A stretch of DNA of 6,318 nt from CAZVIK01 sp964627045 (GTDB taxonomy: Bacteria > Acidobacteriota > Terriglobia > Bryobacterales > Bryobacteraceae): assembly GCA_964627045.1 (NCBI GenBank), contig CAZVIK010000220.1, positions 1 through 6,318 on the forward strand. Reading direction: 5' to 3'. This document shows positions 5,889 through 6,318 of the stretch, in pieces. The notes beneath the pieces are model-generated. The model was not told where the DNA came from. It was given only the letters and a program-made list of their open reading frames with translations, and did no database searches. Made by a program: the position numbers and the translations under genes. Within the stretch, counting starts at the first letter, position 1. Each line of letters starts with the position of its first letter.

Positions 5889-6318
5889 CTACCTGTTGCG
5901 TCCGCCGCCCGAAGGCCGCGCGCCGCCACCGCCACCCGAGGGTCTCGCGCCGCCTCCACCGGATACCCGGCCACCGCCCGATGGCGGTGCGCTGGGAGCG
6001 CGCATCGAACCGCCGCCACTGGGGGCAGCCGGCCGCGCGTTGCGCATAGAGCCTGAGCTTCCCCCGCTGGGGGCCGAATAGGTTGGGCGGGAATCCCGGA
6101 GGGAACCGGGATTGCTCCGTCGTTCTCCTCCAGGGCTGGAATAAGCCGGGGCGGACCTCTGCGGCGGGGTGTTTCCGCCGCCGAATGCGGGCTGGCGGGT
6201 CTCGCGGGGCGGCGCGGCGTTTCCGCCCGCCTCGGCGCGGCTTGGCCGCTCCCGGACGATCGGCGGGTTGATCCTCACCGCGCGGCCGGAATCGGTCTGG
6301 CCGGGCTGGGTCCGTGCG
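5889..6318 (-). CDS. C-terminal part of unidentified protein with Pro/Ser/Gly/Arg-rich tail (N-terminus off window)
   Basis: The frame is open from the right edge (first complete codon 6317-6315) to TAG at 5889, giving 142 residues. A GTG at 6278 could start a 129-residue protein, but the frame continues upstream without a stop (ARTQPGQTDSGRA precedes it) and I see no ribosome binding site, so this is probably the end of a longer protein. The sequence has no Cys, few hydrophobic residues and no folded-domain motif. It becomes increasingly repetitive towards the end, with several copies of (A/R)PSGGG. Such disordered basic tails are common on secreted or envelope proteins of Acidobacteriota and other soil bacteria, for example those with FecR-like or SH3-like N-terminal domains. 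That link is a loose resemblance only. The strong terminator 30 bases after the stop supports a real, expressed gene. It is not part of the flavoprotein operon. Confidence 0.7.
   Translation of the reverse strand, partial: ARTQPGQTDSGRAVRINPPIVRERPSRAEAGGNAAPPRETRQPAFGGGNTPPQRSAPAYSSPGGERRSNPGSLRDSRPTYSAPSGGSSGSMRNARPAAPSGGGSMRAPSAPPSGGGRVSGGGGARPSGGGGGARPSGGGRNR
5901..6020 (-). repeat. Degenerate PSGGG-coding repeats
   Basis: The last 40 residues of the preceding protein contain SGGG runs: APSGGGSM, APPSGGGRVSGGGG, ARPSGGGGG and ARPSGGG. The last two units are also similar in DNA, suggesting expansion by slippage or unequal exchange. Unit lengths vary, so this is a low-complexity protein tail, not a regular tandem array. 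Confidence 0.7.

Noticed and set aside
5591..6019. Minus-strand open frame of 142 codons across the terminator
   Set aside because: It runs through the strong terminator hairpin and overlaps the repetitive tail gene in another phase; Arg/Ala-rich chance frame.

Overview
The window is G+C-rich bacterial DNA in which every gene I can support lies on the minus strand. The codon choice, the G+C-rich third positions and the Gly/Ser/Pro/Arg-rich secreted-type protein tail at the right edge would fit an Acidobacteriota-like (Bryobacterales/Solibacter-like) or another soil/sediment bacterium. That is a guess from general resemblance and the sequence does not fix the taxon.

Layout, in the direction of transcription (right to left). 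(1) 6318-5889: the C-terminal 142 residues of an unidentified protein ending in a repetitive Pro-Ser-Gly-rich tail. (2) 5859-5823: a strong intrinsic terminator closing that gene. (3) 5822-5366: a gap of about 460 bases with no convincing gene. It holds an A+T-rich inverted/direct repeat (5739-5758) and a plausible promoter (5556-5528) with a perfect 8-base palindrome in its spacer. (4) 5365-1: a tight four-gene operon with gaps of 25, 13 and 29 bases. Its order is flavoprotein A (VAO/PCMH-type FAD-binding fold, 482 aa), an iron-sulfur protein with two ferredoxin-type clusters and two CCG domains (423 aa), flavoprotein B (second VAO/PCMH-type FAD protein, 548 aa), and an aldehyde dehydrogenase of the CoA-acylating methylmalonate-semialdehyde-dehydrogenase type. 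The last gene is cut by the left edge after 310 residues, just past its catalytic cysteine.

How the genes may work together (inference): the parts resemble the GlcD/GlcE/GlcF glycolate oxidase principle, in which two FAD-fold proteins and one CCG iron-sulfur protein form one electron-transferring oxidoreductase. Here both flavoproteins are full length, they flank the Fe-S gene, and the operon continues into a dehydrogenase with the features of an acyl-CoA-forming ALDH. The simplest reading is a catabolic module: an alcohol or hydroxy acid is oxidised by the flavin/Fe-S complex, electrons go to a quinone or another carrier, and the resulting aldehyde is converted to an acyl-CoA. The substrate cannot be read from the sequence. 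Departures from textbook motifs in the FAD folds, the second CCG domain and the ALDH cofactor site suggest a specialised branch of these families rather than ordinary glycolate or lactate oxidation.
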